Shown: one piece after another, positions 24,727 to 33,403 of the stretch
How the letters are laid out: each line of letters starts with the position of its first letter
Position numbering within the stretch: the first letter of the stretch is position 1
Source: an uncultured Bacillota bacterium
GTDB taxonomy: Bacteria; Bacillota; Clostridia; Oscillospirales; Oscillospiraceae
DNA: 55,905 nucleotides
Reading direction: 5' to 3'
Assembly: GCA_947073765.1 (NCBI GenBank)
Contig: CAMTMZ010000013.1
Span: 1-55,905, forward strand
Notes under the pieces: model-generated
What the model was told of the DNA's origin: nothing
The model's database searches: none
The model's input: the letters and a program-made list of their open reading frames with translations, nothing else
Program-made: the position numbers and the translations under genes

Positions 24727-25386
24727 CTACACGGCCCGGATAAGCACCACATGGATAATATTGGGCAGTATTTTCAGGTTTTCCACCAAAATTTCAGGGA
24801 TATCCCCGTCCACCTCGATGGTCATCACCGCCGTTCCGCCCTTCTGGGCACGGGCCAGGCGGAAGCTGCCGATATTCACCCCGGAGTAGGCCATAAAGTT
24901 GGTCACCGCGGCGATGGCCCCCGGCTTGTCCTTGTGGAGCACCACCAGGGTGTTGTTCTGCCCGGTCACGTGTACGGCCATGCCGTTGAGCTCATCCACC
25001 AGGATGCTGCCGCCTCCGACCGACGCCCCCTGAACAGTAACGCTCTCCCCTTCCGCTCCGGTCAGTGTGATGCGGGCGGTGTTGGGGTGGGCGCCGGCAA
25101 TGCTTTGGCAGACAAAGCGGTAGTCCAGGCCCATTTTTTCCGCGTGATCCAGGGACTCCCGGATCCTGGTGTCGTCTGGAGGAAAGCCCAGGATGCCGGC
25201 AATCAGAGCCTTGTCTGTCCCGTGTCCCCGATAAGTCTGGGCAAAAGAACCGCTCAGGTGGATATCCGCCTTTACCGGCCGCTGACCCAGAATTTTCCGG
25301 GCCACATAGCCCAGCCGCACCGCCCCAGCGGTATGGGAGCTGGAGGGACCGATCATCACCGGCCCGATGATGTCAAAAACATTCAT
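24727..25386 (-). CDS. sdaAB: L-serine dehydratase, beta subunit
   Basis: A 219-residue regulatory/structural subunit of the iron-sulfur serine dehydratase. The N-terminal serine-dehydratase beta domain opens with the typical DIIGPVMIGPSSSHTAGAVRLG. The C-terminal ACT domain (about residues 148-219; NTLVVLHKDKPGAIAAVTNFM) probably binds serine. Its start overlaps the aminotransferase stop by four bases. Confidence 0.96.
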   Translation of the reverse strand: MNVFDIIGPVMIGPSSSHTAGAVRLGYVARKILGQRPVKADIHLSGSFAQTYRGHGTDKALIAGILGFPPDDTRIRESLDHAEKMGLDYRFVCQSIAGAHPNTARITLTGAEGESVTVQGASVGGGSILVDELNGMAVHVTGQNNTLVVLHKDKPGAIAAVTNFMAYSGVNIGSFRLARAQKGGTAVMTIEVDGDIPEILVENLKILPNIIHVVLIRAV

Positions 25387-26660
25387 CCCAGCAGCTTCTC
25401 CACGGCGGCGAGCTTGGCGGCGGTACAGAAGACCTCCATGGCCTGGGCCAGCTCGGCGGGGGAGGGGAAGGAGGGAGCGATGCGGATATAACTGTCGTCC
25501 GGGTCCTTGTGGTAGGGGTGGGTGGCGCCCGCCCCGGTGAGAACCACGCCTGCGTCTTTACACAGGGAGACGATCCGCTTAGCGCAGCCGGGCATGGCCA
25601 TATAGGTGACGAAGTAACCCCCTTTGGGCTTCACCCAGGAGCCGGATCCGGTGCCGCCCAGCTCAGATTCCAGGGTGGACAGCACCGCATCAAACTTGGG
25701 CCGGAGGAGCGCGGCGTGTTTGTCCATTTGAGCCTTGACGCCGTCTGCGTCCTTGAAGTAGCGCACGTGGCGCAGCATGTTCATCTTGTCCCAGCTGATG
25801 GCCTGGGCGTCCAGCTGTTTGGCGGCAAAGTCCACATTGGCTTGGGAGGCGGCGAAGAAGGCCACCCCCGCCCCGGGGAAGGTGATCTTGGAGGTGGAGC
25901 CGAACATATAAACCATGTCGGGATTCCCGGCTTTCTTGCACTCCTCCAGGATGTTGAGCACCGGGGTGTCTTCATACACATAGTGGACGGCGTAGGCGTT
26001 GTCCCAGAAGATGCGGAAGTCCTTTGCGGCGGGCCTGAGGGCGGCCAGGCGGCGGACCGCCTCGTCAGAGTAAGAGCCGCCCAGGGGATTGGTGTACTTG
26101 GGGACGCACCAGATGCCCTTGACAGTCTCGTCCTCTGCCGTCAGCTTCTCCACCAGGTCCATATCCGGGCCCCACTCGGTAAGGGGGATGTTGATCATCT
26201 CAATGCCCAGTGTTTCACAAATGGTAAAATGGCGGTCGTAGCCAGGGACAGGGCAGAGGAACTTGACCTTGTCATATTTGCACCAGGGCTTGTCGCCGCC
26301 CAGCACACCCAGCAGCATGGCCCGGGCCATGCAGTCGTACATAAAGGTGAGGGAGGCGGAGCCCACCACAATGGTCTCCTCCGGCGCTACCCCCATATAG
26401 TTGGCAAACAGCTGCCGGGCCTCGGGGATTCCCAGAAGCTCGCCATAGTTGCGGCAGTCCACGCCGCTGCTGTCGTGGCAGTCGCTCTTGGAATTGAGCA
26501 CATCCAGCATAGGGGCGGACAGCTCCAGCTGGTCTGCCCCCGGCTTGCCCCGGGCCATGTTCAGCTTCAGCCCCTTGGCCTTCAGCTGGGCATAGGTCTG
26601 CTCCAGATGCTGCCGCTGGTCCTGGAGCTGCTCTCTGGTCATTTCCTGATACTGTTTCAT
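25383..26660 (-). CDS. Class I aminotransferase (aspartate type, subgroup Ic)
   Basis: A 425-residue PLP-dependent aminotransferase resembling the aspartate aminotransferases of PF12897 (Corynebacterium AspT-like), which differ from the classical AspC family. The PLP lysine lies in STSKITFPGAGVAFFA (about residue 268). NMARGKPG and CVPKYTNPLGGSYSDE are family blocks, and the cofactor Asp/Tyr are in FWDNAYAVHY. Substrate is inferred from family only. It heads the serine dehydratase operon, overlapping sdaAB by four bases, with AAAGGAG before ATG 26660. The operon may couple transamination with serine breakdown. Confidence 0.88.
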   Translation of the reverse strand: MKQYQEMTREQLQDQRQHLEQTYAQLKAKGLKLNMARGKPGADQLELSAPMLDVLNSKSDCHDSSGVDCRNYGELLGIPEARQLFANYMGVAPEETIVVGSASLTFMYDCMARAMLLGVLGGDKPWCKYDKVKFLCPVPGYDRHFTICETLGIEMINIPLTEWGPDMDLVEKLTAEDETVKGIWCVPKYTNPLGGSYSDEAVRRLAALRPAAKDFRIFWDNAYAVHYVYEDTPVLNILEECKKAGNPDMVYMFGSTSKITFPGAGVAFFAASQANVDFAAKQLDAQAISWDKMNMLRHVRYFKDADGVKAQMDKHAALLRPKFDAVLSTLESELGGTGSGSWVKPKGGYFVTYMAMPGCAKRIVSLCKDAGVVLTGAGATHPYHKDPDDSYIRIAPSFPSPAELAQAMEVFCTAAKLAAVEKLLG

Positions 26661-26704
26661 GTCGTTCTCCTTTTTAATCCTGTATTTGGATAAGTTGTAC
26701 CCAT

Positions 26705-26733
26705 ATTATACCGAATGGCCAGGGAAAAGGCAA
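26705..26733 (-). promoter_or_regulatory. Aminotransferase-sdaAB-sdaAA promoter
   Basis: On the minus strand TTGCCT (26728-26733), 17 bp, and TATAAT (26705-26710), 45 bases before the aminotransferase start. Confidence 0.65.
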
Positions 26734-26763
26734 GGGATTTGAGGTGGTTTCAGTCGGGAACTG

Positions 26764-26791
26764 AAAAAGGGCCGCCCCGCTGGGCGGCCCT
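26764..26791 (-). terminator. Mannitol PTS operon terminator
   Basis: AGGGCCGCCC (26768-26777) pairs with GGGCGGCCCT (26782-26791), and on the minus strand TTTTT follows, 22 bases after the mtlA stop. Confidence 0.88.
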
Positions 26792-26812
26792 GGCGCATGT
26801 GGGAAAGAGACG

Positions 26813-28711
26813 TTACGCTAAGCCGTTCAGGCTGGCAAAGAGCTTGTCGGCGTCGGCGGATGCCACCAGCTTGTCGGTGTCCTCGTCAGTGGAGGCAATG
26901 GCCACGATGCGGCCCAGCACCTCCAGGTGCTCCTCGCCCTTGGCGGCGATGCCCACCACCAGCTTGACCTTGTCGCCGTTCCAGTCGATGCCGTCGGGGT
27001 AGGTCATGACCACAACACCGGTGCGTCTAATGAGAGGCTTCACGTCGTTGGTGCCGTGGGGAATGGCCACGTGGCTGCCGATGGCCACAGAGAAGCTGGC
27101 TTCCCGGTCCAGCATGCCCTGGATGTAGGCCTCATCCACATAGCCGCTTTCCACCATCAGCCGGCCGCAGGCGCGGATGGCCTCCTCGGGAGTGACGGTT
27201 TTGCAGCCAAGAACGATGTTCTTTTTCTCCAGCAGGGTGTCGCCGGAGGGGGCGGGAGCCTCGGCCTTGGGGGCCTGGGCAGGGGTAACGGCGGGGGCGG
27301 CTGGGCCCTTCCGGGCGTCCAGCAGTTCATTGACCAGGATGTCGTACTCAGGAGCGCCCATAAAGTTGTGGATGGGGATGATCCGGGCCTGGGGCGCGCG
27401 CTGGGCGGCCCGGCCGGACAGCTCATGGTGGGTGACCACAATCTGGCAGTCCCCGGGGATCTCAGATACAGGGTGGTGGATGACCTCAATGCCGGTGATG
27501 CCCGCGTCCTTCAGCTTGTTGCGCAGCATGGTGGCGCCCATGGCGGAGGAGCCCATGCCCGCGTCGCAGGCGAAGACGATCTTCTTCACGGAGTGGATGT
27601 CCACTTCAGCTCCGGTGGAGGACTCCACGGCCTGACCCTTAGAGGCGGCCTTGGAGGCGGCCACTTGGGCCTGGGCCTCAGCCAGACTGGCGTCTTTGCC
27701 AAAGAACTTCAGCAGGAACACAGAGATGGCAAAGCTGACTGCGGCAGCCACGCCGATGCCGGCAATGTTGGCCACATAACCGCCCTTGGGGGTCATGAGC
27801 ATCTCGGCGATGATGGAGCCGGGGGAGGCGGCGGCCACCAGGCCGCCATTGAGCATGGAAAGGGTAAAGATGCCGCAGACATTGCCGATCATGGGCCCCA
27901 GGATGACGATAGGGTTCATGAGCACATAGGGGAAGTAGATCTCGTGGATGCCGCCCACAAACTGGATGACGGCGGCGGCTCCGGCGGAGGAGCGGGTCTC
28001 ACCCTTGCCGGCCACACAGTAGGCCAGCAGCAGCCCCAGGCCGGGGCCGGGGTTGGACTCGATCATAAAGAGGATGGACTTGCCCATCTCCATAGCCTGT
28101 TCGGTGCCGATGGGGGTGAAGACGCCGTGGTTGATGGCGTTGTTGAGAAAGAGCACTTTGGCCGGCTCCACCAGCACGGCGGTGAGGGGCAGCAGACCGT
28201 TGTTCACCAGCAGGCCCACCCCGGCCCCCAGCACATCGGTGATCTTTACGCAGGCCGGGCCGATGGCAAAGATGGACAGCACGGCTAAAATGCCGCCGAT
28301 GATGCCCACGGAGAAGTTGTTGACCACCATCTCAAACCCGGCGGGGATGTGGCCCTCCATCTTCTCGTCAAATTTTTTGATGCACCAGCCGCCCAGGGGG
28401 CCGCAGATCATCGCGCCGATAAACATGGTGCTGGTGGTGGAGGCGATAGCGCCCAGGGTAGCCAGCGCACCGGCCACAGCGCCCTTCTGTCCGCCCACGG
28501 CTTTGCCGCCGGTATAGCCAATGAGGATGGGCAGTAGGTAGGACAGCATGGGCCCCACCATATTGTTGATGGTGGCGGCGGGTCCCCACTTGCCCAGCCA
28601 GCCGTCGGGGATGAAGAGGGCGGCGATGAGTCCCCAGGCGATAAAGGCCCCAATATTGGGCATGACCATGCCGCTGAGGAAGCGCCCGAATTTCTGTACG
28701 CGTTCTTTCAC
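26813..28711 (-). CDS. mtlA: PTS mannitol permease, fused EIICBA
   Basis: Imports and phosphorylates mannitol to mannitol-1-phosphate. In its 632 residues, the EIIC membrane domain comes first (about 1-340), with NNAINHGVFTP and VGGIHEIYFPY, the latter holding the conserved GGIHE. EIIB follows with the phospho-cysteine C382 in VFACDAGMGSSAMGA, then an Ala/Pro linker (about 468-490), then EIIA with phospho-histidine H552 in SHVAIPHGT. Full C-B-A fusion is the E. coli arrangement; many Firmicutes keep EIIA separate (mtlF). It is encoded after ptsH and ptsI on the same strand, with mtlD divergent beyond the regulator, so specificity for mannitol is well supported. Confidence 0.94.
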   Translation of the reverse strand: MKERVQKFGRFLSGMVMPNIGAFIAWGLIAALFIPDGWLGKWGPAATINNMVGPMLSYLLPILIGYTGGKAVGGQKGAVAGALATLGAIASTTSTMFIGAMICGPLGGWCIKKFDEKMEGHIPAGFEMVVNNFSVGIIGGILAVLSIFAIGPACVKITDVLGAGVGLLVNNGLLPLTAVLVEPAKVLFLNNAINHGVFTPIGTEQAMEMGKSILFMIESNPGPGLGLLLAYCVAGKGETRSSAGAAAVIQFVGGIHEIYFPYVLMNPIVILGPMIGNVCGIFTLSMLNGGLVAAASPGSIIAEMLMTPKGGYVANIAGIGVAAAVSFAISVFLLKFFGKDASLAEAQAQVAASKAASKGQAVESSTGAEVDIHSVKKIVFACDAGMGSSAMGATMLRNKLKDAGITGIEVIHHPVSEIPGDCQIVVTHHELSGRAAQRAPQARIIPIHNFMGAPEYDILVNELLDARKGPAAPAVTPAQAPKAEAPAPSGDTLLEKKNIVLGCKTVTPEEAIRACGRLMVESGYVDEAYIQGMLDREASFSVAIGSHVAIPHGTNDVKPLIRRTGVVVMTYPDGIDWNGDKVKLVVGIAAKGEEHLEVLGRIVAIASTDEDTDKLVASADADKLFASLNGLA

Positions 28712-28740
28712 AGGGGATCGTCCTTTCCTTTATGGAATCG

Positions 28741-30453
28741 TTACTTGTTTACCGTGGCTTTTAGGTAGCCCTCCACGCCGGAGGCGGTGGACAGGCCCAT
28801 GGCCTCTTCGGTGATGCGGCGGAAATCCTTCTCGTGCCAGCGGTGGATCTGGGCCCGGGAGGCCAGCACGGAGGCGGAGCTGACGGAGAACTCATCCAGG
28901 CCCCAGCACATGAGCAGGGGGATAAGGCCCGGATCGGCGGCGGCCTCGCCGCACATGCCCACAGGGATCCCGGCCCGTTTTCCGGCGGAGATCACGCTGC
29001 GGATGGAGCGCAACACGGCAGGCTGGAAGGGGGTGTAGAGCTTTTCCACCTTGGCGTTGCCCCGATCCACAGCCATGGTGTACTGGGTGAGGTCGTTGGT
29101 GCCGATGGAGAAGAAGTCACACTCTTGGGCCAGCAGGTCAGCGATGAGGGCGGCGGCCGGAGTCTCGATCATGGCCCCCAGGGCGATGTCTCTGTCATAG
29201 GGGATGTTGGCCTCGGCCAGCTCCTTTTTGCACTGCTCCAGCAGCTCCCGGGCGGCGCGCACCTCTTCCACACAGGTGACCAGGGGGAGCATGATTTTGA
29301 TGTTCTTCTCCTCCGCCCCAGCCCGCAGGAGAGCCCTGAGCTGGACCTTATACAGCTCGGGCCGGTCCAGGCAGTAACGGATGGCCCGGTGGCCCAGGAA
29401 GGGGTTCTCCTCTTTTTCCATTCCCAGGTAGTCGATGGCCTTGTCGCCTCCCACGTCCAGGGTGCGGATGATGACCTCCTTGCCGGCCATGGTCTTAGAG
29501 ACAGCGTGGTAAGCCTCATGCTGTATCGTCTCATCAGGCAGGCTGGTGCGGTCCATAAAGAGGAATTCGGTGCGGAACAGGCCAATGCCCTCGGCCCCGG
29601 ACTGAGCGGCAGTCTCGGCCTCGGCGGCGGAGCCGATGTTGGCGTACAGGTGGTAATACTTGCCGTCGGCGTCGGCGGTGGGTTTGTCCCGGTAGACCTC
29701 CAGGGCAGCGGTTTTTTCCAGATAGTCCTTCTGCTTGGCCAGATACTCGCTGCGGGTGCGGGCGTCGGGGCTGAGCACGGCTACCCCCTCGCCGCCGTCC
29801 ACAATGAGGCCGTCACCGTCTTGAATCAGCTCCAGGGCCTTGGAGATAGACAGCACGGCGGGCAGCTGGAGGGCCCGGGCGAGAATGGCGGAGTGGCTGG
29901 TGCGTCCACCGGTCTCGGTGATGATGCCGGCCACATTCTCCTTGTTGAGTCCTACGGTCATGGAGGGGGTGAGGTCGTGGGCCACCAGGATGGTGCCGGC
30001 GGGCAGGGCGCTCAGATCAGTGCCGGTCACACCCAGCAGAATGGACAGCAGCCGGGAGCGGATGTCCCGCACGTCGGTGGCCCGCTGGCGCATCAGCTCA
30101 TCGTCCACGCCAGCAAACATGTCGGCGTACATGGTGCAAACAGCGTCGGCGGCACCCTCGGCGCAGGAACCGCCGTCAATAGCCTCCTGCATCTGGGAGA
30201 GCATAAAGGGGTCGGCCAGCATGGTGATCTGGCCGGTGAGAATCTCCGCCTCCTTGGGGCCGGTCTGCTCCCGGATGTGGTCGGCCATGGCGGCGGTACG
30301 CAGGTTGAACTCCTCAATGGCGCTTTGCAGGCGGGCCTTTTCCGCCTCTTTGCCGGAGTAGGGGACGTCGGAGTAGTCCAGGCTCTCCTCCCGCACGCAG
30401 ACAGCCCGGCCCAGGCCGATGCCGTCTGAGGCGTTGATCCCTTTCAGAACCAT
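28741..30453 (-). CDS. ptsI: PTS enzyme I
   Basis: Soluble phosphoenolpyruvate-protein phosphotransferase that starts the PTS relay by passing phosphate from PEP to HPr. At 570 residues it has full length. Phospho-acceptor H187 lies in GGRTSHSAILAR. The PEP-binding TIM barrel has FRTEFLFMDRTSLP, FFSIGTNDLTQY and the catalytic Cys in VGMCGEAAAD. It lies 15 bases after ptsH and 29 bases before mtlA. General PTS genes inside a sugar-specific operon suggest either that this is the only ptsHI copy or a dedicated second set. Confidence 0.96.
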   Translation of the reverse strand: MVLKGINASDGIGLGRAVCVREESLDYSDVPYSGKEAEKARLQSAIEEFNLRTAAMADHIREQTGPKEAEILTGQITMLADPFMLSQMQEAIDGGSCAEGAADAVCTMYADMFAGVDDELMRQRATDVRDIRSRLLSILLGVTGTDLSALPAGTILVAHDLTPSMTVGLNKENVAGIITETGGRTSHSAILARALQLPAVLSISKALELIQDGDGLIVDGGEGVAVLSPDARTRSEYLAKQKDYLEKTAALEVYRDKPTADADGKYYHLYANIGSAAEAETAAQSGAEGIGLFRTEFLFMDRTSLPDETIQHEAYHAVSKTMAGKEVIIRTLDVGGDKAIDYLGMEKEENPFLGHRAIRYCLDRPELYKVQLRALLRAGAEEKNIKIMLPLVTCVEEVRAARELLEQCKKELAEANIPYDRDIALGAMIETPAAALIADLLAQECDFFSIGTNDLTQYTMAVDRGNAKVEKLYTPFQPAVLRSIRSVISAGKRAGIPVGMCGEAAADPGLIPLLMCWGLDEFSVSSASVLASRAQIHRWHEKDFRRITEEAMGLSTASGVEGYLKATVNK

Positions 30454-30468
30454 AGCGCGCCTCCTTAA

Positions 30469-30735
30469 TTACAGGTCGCCCAGGCCGGACTCTACCAGCT
30501 TCACGGCGGCGTCCAGCGCCTCGGCCTCCTGGGGGCCCTCACAGCGGATCTCAATCTCGCTGTCCATCTTGATACAGGAGGCCATCAGGTTCATGATGCT
30601 CTTGGCATTAATGGTCTTTTCCCCGAAGAGGATGGTGACGGTGCTGTCGTACTTGGTCATCTCAGCCACGAACAGCTGGGCGGGGCGCATGTGCAGGCCC
30701 TGGGGATTGATGACTTTTACAGTTTTAGATACCAT
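30469..30735 (-). CDS. ptsH: Phosphocarrier protein HPr
   Basis: An 88-residue PTS phosphocarrier. H15 in GLHMRPA receives phosphate from enzyme I. S46 in NAKSIMNLM is the site used by HPr kinase in Firmicutes for catabolite control, so the regulatory serine is preserved. GGAAAGGA lies before ATG 30735. A 17-bp inverted repeat lies 36 bases upstream of the start. Confidence 0.96.
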   Translation of the reverse strand: MVSKTVKVINPQGLHMRPAQLFVAEMTKYDSTVTILFGEKTINAKSIMNLMASCIKMDSEIEIRCEGPQEAEALDAAVKLVESGLGDL

Positions 30736-30770
30736 GGTGAATACATCCTTTCCAAATTGTTTATTATCTC

Positions 30771-30787
30771 ATACTGCTTTGCAGTAT
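30771..30787. promoter_or_regulatory. Inverted repeat upstream of ptsH
   Basis: ATACTGC-TTT-GCAGTAT is a perfect 7-3-7 inverted repeat in the 97-bp gap between the DeoR-type gene and ptsH. It is a candidate operator or RNA hairpin; there is no T run, so it is not a terminator. A TGAGATAAT extended -10-like box overlaps it on the minus strand. Confidence 0.4.
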
Positions 30788-30832
30788 ATAGAGAACGAAT
30801 CGATACGGGGCGCCAGGCTGGGCGGCCCATCT

Positions 30833-31576
30833 TTATACCGCGATCACGCCGGTGCTGTCCAGATACTTCCGATCGGGCAGGCGGTCGGTGATGATCTGGG
30901 CCCCCGCCAGGGAGAGAATGGCGGCGGCGGTCACCCGGCCGAACTTGGAAGAGTCGGCCAGCATGTACACCGCCTGGGCCTGGGATGCGGCCAGGGCCTT
31001 CAGGGCGGCGGCCTCCGGGTCAGGAGTGGTAAAGCCCTGGCTGACGCTGACCCCGCTGGTGCCTAGAAACACCTTGGTGAAGTTATAGCGCTGTATAGAC
31101 TCCAAAGCCCCCGCGCCCACAATGTCCACCGTGCCCGGCTTCAGGGTGCCTCCCAGAATATATACATGACGCTCGTGGGCGGAGAGCATTCCGGCCAGGT
31201 CGATGCTGCTGGTGACAAACAGGGCCCCCGAGTCCTTCAGATGGTCGGCCATGTGGAGCACAGTCGTACCTGTGTCCAGAAAGACCACATCGTCATCACT
31301 CACCAAGGAGGCGGCGTAGCGGGCGATGCGCTCTTTTTCCCGGGCGTAGCGCTGCTTGGTGGCCAGATCGGGTTCCCGAGCTAAAAACTCCTCCTCCTCC
31401 AGGCTGGTTGCTCCCCCATGGATTTTTACCAGCCGGCCCTGGCGGGCTAGGGCATTCAAGTCCCGGCGGATGGTGGCCTCTGAGGCGCCGGTGGCCTGGC
31501 ACAGCTCAGCGACACTCACCGTCTGGTGCTGGGAAACCTGCTGCAAAATGGCTCTGGCCCGCTGCTCAGCCAACAT
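30833..31576 (-). CDS. DeoR-family transcriptional regulator
   Basis: A 247-residue sugar-metabolism repressor. An N-terminal DeoR helix-turn-helix (about residues 5-60; ELCQATGASEATIRRDLNALARQGRLVKIHGGA) is followed by a sugar-phosphate-binding DeoRC domain with FLDTGTTVLHMADHL and MLADSSKFG. Such proteins usually respond to a phosphosugar, here presumably mannitol-1-phosphate or fructose-6-phosphate. It replaces the MtlR-type activator expected in many Firmicute mannitol loci. It is divergent from mtlD and upstream of ptsH-ptsI-mtlA. GGGGCGAG is the only ribosome-binding-site candidate before ATG 31576. Confidence 0.9.
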   Translation of the reverse strand: MLAEQRARAILQQVSQHQTVSVAELCQATGASEATIRRDLNALARQGRLVKIHGGATSLEEEEFLAREPDLATKQRYAREKERIARYAASLVSDDDVVFLDTGTTVLHMADHLKDSGALFVTSSIDLAGMLSAHERHVYILGGTLKPGTVDIVGAGALESIQRYNFTKVFLGTSGVSVSQGFTTPDPEAAALKALAASQAQAVYMLADSSKFGRVTAAAILSLAGAQIITDRLPDRKYLDSTGVIAV

Positions 31577-31633
31577 AAATCTCGCCCCTTGGTATGATTG
31601 ATTTTGAATAATTGATCGATAATGACTGAAATA

Positions 31634-31662
31634 ATCCTAGCATAGGAAGTCGGCAAAGTCAA
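31634..31662 (-). promoter_or_regulatory. Promoter of DeoR-type regulator
   Basis: On the minus strand TTGACT (31657-31662), 17 bp, TAGGAT (31634-31639), with an extended -10 TG. Confidence 0.6.
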
Positions 31663-31935
31663 CCAATTTACGGCGATTTTTCTGCACAAAAAAACAGGGA
31701 AAATTTTGTGCATCATGCCAGAAAAGTGTTGATATATGTGGGAGTAAACCAAAATATCAAAATTCTCCATGGCCCAAGGTGTGAGACAGAATCTACCAAA
31801 AATCGGAGAAGGGGACTGTCGTTGAGGGGTGGGAGAGAGGGGGGGTTAATGCTGACCAGGGAAGAAAAAATCAAAAACAAGCAAAATCACTTTTTTGCGG
31901 CTTTTGAGGGTGGAATATTTCAGCGCTTTGCCGCC

Positions 31936-31965
31936 TTGATAATTGCCAAAGCATGGTGCTATACT
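31936..31965 (+). promoter_or_regulatory. mtlD promoter
   Basis: TTGATA (31936-31941), 18 bp, TATACT (31960-31965), with TG at the extended -10 position, 58 bases before the mtlD start. Confidence 0.65.
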
Positions 31966-32022
31966 TTTAATAAGGATTACCGGAACGCCACTAAACTATT
32001 ATAACAAAGGAAGGGATTAAGC

Positions 32023-33183
32023 ATGAAACAGGCAATCATGATCGGTGCGGGCAACATCGGCCGGGGCTTTATCGGCGCCCTGCTGGAGAAAAGCGGCTAC
32101 CATGTTGTTTTCGCCGACGTGGCGGAAAACCTGATCTCCGCTATTAACGAGCGCAAGAGCTACACCGTCCATATTCAGGACAAGGAGTGCGCCCAGTGGA
32201 CAGTTACCAACATCAGCGGCATCTCCTCGGCCAATCAGGAGCTGGTGGACGCCATCGGCGGCGGCTGCGAGCTAATTACCACCGCCGTGGGCCTGCGCAT
32301 CCTGCCCATCGTGGCCAAACCCATCGCCGCCGGCATCAAGGCCCGCAGGGCGGCCGGCAGCACACAGATTCTCAACGTGGTGGCCTGTGAGAACGCCATC
32401 CGGGGTACCAGCCAGCTGCGAGACGCCGTTTACGCCAACCTGAGCGGGGAGGACTTGGACTACGCCAAGGAGTATGTGGGCTTTGCCGACTGCGCCGTAG
32501 ACCGTATCGTCCCCAAGGCCAGCTTTGAGAACCCCCTGGACGTGGCGGTGGAGCAGTACACCGAGTGGGATGTGGAGAAAGGCGGCTGGAAGGGCGAGCG
32601 TCCTGAGATTGAGGGCCTGGGCTGGGTGGACAATCTGGACGCCTATCTGGAGCGCAAGCTGTTCACCCTGAACAGCGGCCACGCCATCTGCGCCTACCTG
32701 GGCACCCTGAAGGGGTATAAGACCATCGTGGAAAGCATCGCCGACCCCGCCATCGGCGCGCTGGTCCACCAGGCCATGTATGAGAGCGGCGAGGGCCTTA
32801 TCAGGAAGTTCGACTTCGACCCCGATGCCCACCACGCCTATATTGAGCGCATTTTCGCCCGGTTCCAGAACCCCTTCCTGGCTGACGAGACCGCCCGGGT
32901 GGCCCGGGAGCCCATCCGCAAACTGGCACCCACCGACCGCCTGATGAAACCGCTGATGACCGCCTACGGCTACGGCCTGCCGGTAGACCACCTGATCTTC
33001 GGCGCGGCGGCGGCCCTCCACTTTAACGACCCCGCCGACGAGCAGAGCGTGGAGCTGATGAAGGCCATCGAGGCCGGCGGCGTGGAAAAGGCGCTGGCGC
33101 AGTACACTGGCCTGAAGCCGGAGGACGCCCTCTTTACCCGCGTCCTGGACGTGTACCGCGCCCTGAGCATTGCCAAAAAGTAA
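32023..33183 (+). CDS. mtlD: Mannitol-1-phosphate 5-dehydrogenase
   Basis: Oxidises mannitol-1-phosphate to fructose-6-phosphate with NAD+, linking the mannitol PTS to glycolysis. In 386 residues, the N-terminal NAD motif is IGAGNIGRGFIGALL, with the family block VVACENAIRGTS. The catalytic region is FTLNSGHAICAYLG (about residues 217-230). AAAGGAAGGG precedes ATG 32023. It is transcribed away from the regulator and PTS genes and ends in a strong terminator. Confidence 0.96.
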   Translation: MKQAIMIGAGNIGRGFIGALLEKSGYHVVFADVAENLISAINERKSYTVHIQDKECAQWTVTNISGISSANQELVDAIGGGCELITTAVGLRILPIVAKPIAAGIKARRAAGSTQILNVVACENAIRGTSQLRDAVYANLSGEDLDYAKEYVGFADCAVDRIVPKASFENPLDVAVEQYTEWDVEKGGWKGERPEIEGLGWVDNLDAYLERKLFTLNSGHAICAYLGTLKGYKTIVESIADPAIGALVHQAMYESGEGLIRKFDFDPDAHHAYIERIFARFQNPFLADETARVAREPIRKLAPTDRLMKPLMTAYGYGLPVDHLIFGAAAALHFNDPADEQSVELMKAIEAGGVEKALAQYTGLKPEDALFTRVLDVYRALSIAKK

Positions 33184-33195
33184 GCGGTCCCAAAG

Positions 33196-33221
33196 CCTCC
33201 CCCAGCGGGGAGGTTTTTTTT
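33196..33221 (+). terminator. mtlD terminator
   Basis: CCTCCCC-CAGC-GGGGAGG followed by eight T residues, 12 bases after the mtlD stop. Confidence 0.93.
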
Positions 33222-33403
33222 CACATTTTTTCAAAATTTCCCTTGACCTTCCAGCGGCGGGAGGGTGTACCATGGCGAGACAGAGAGAGGGGAAAAATTT
33301 AATGAAACTTTCATCTTTTCTTTGGAAAAATGTAAGGTTTCCCCAGTACAATAACCAGCGGGAAATTCACCGGGAGACCGGTGCTGATACAAGGAGGATC
33401 GCT

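Larger units (their letters stand above)
31577..32022. promoter_or_regulatory. 446-bp divergent control region of mannitol genes
   Basis: This AT-rich gap holds the promoters of the DeoR-type gene (minus) and mtlD (plus). Between 31605 and 31640 there are short repeated ATTGAT/GAATAAT/GAAATAAT words around ATCGAT that could be a repressor site. A plus-strand frame starting at 31708 is not convincing as a gene. AAAGCGCT near 31920-31930 is only a partial match to a catabolite-control site. Confidence 0.5.

Noticed and set aside
26927-28288. Long plus-strand open frame opposite mtlA
   Set aside because: Antisense shadow of an intact mannitol permease.
28834-30429. Long plus-strand open frame opposite ptsI
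   Set aside because: Antisense shadow of a fully recognisable enzyme I; Gly/His/Val-rich translation with no known fold.
31915-31933. AAAGCGCT as a catabolite-responsive (cre) site near the mtlD promoter
   Set aside because: The core matches but outer positions of the cre consensus disagree at two or three places on either strand. Noted in the control-region entry only.
31708-32004. 98-codon plus-strand open frame upstream of mtlD
   Set aside because: It covers the mtlD promoter, has no ribosome-binding site, and its translation resembles no known protein.
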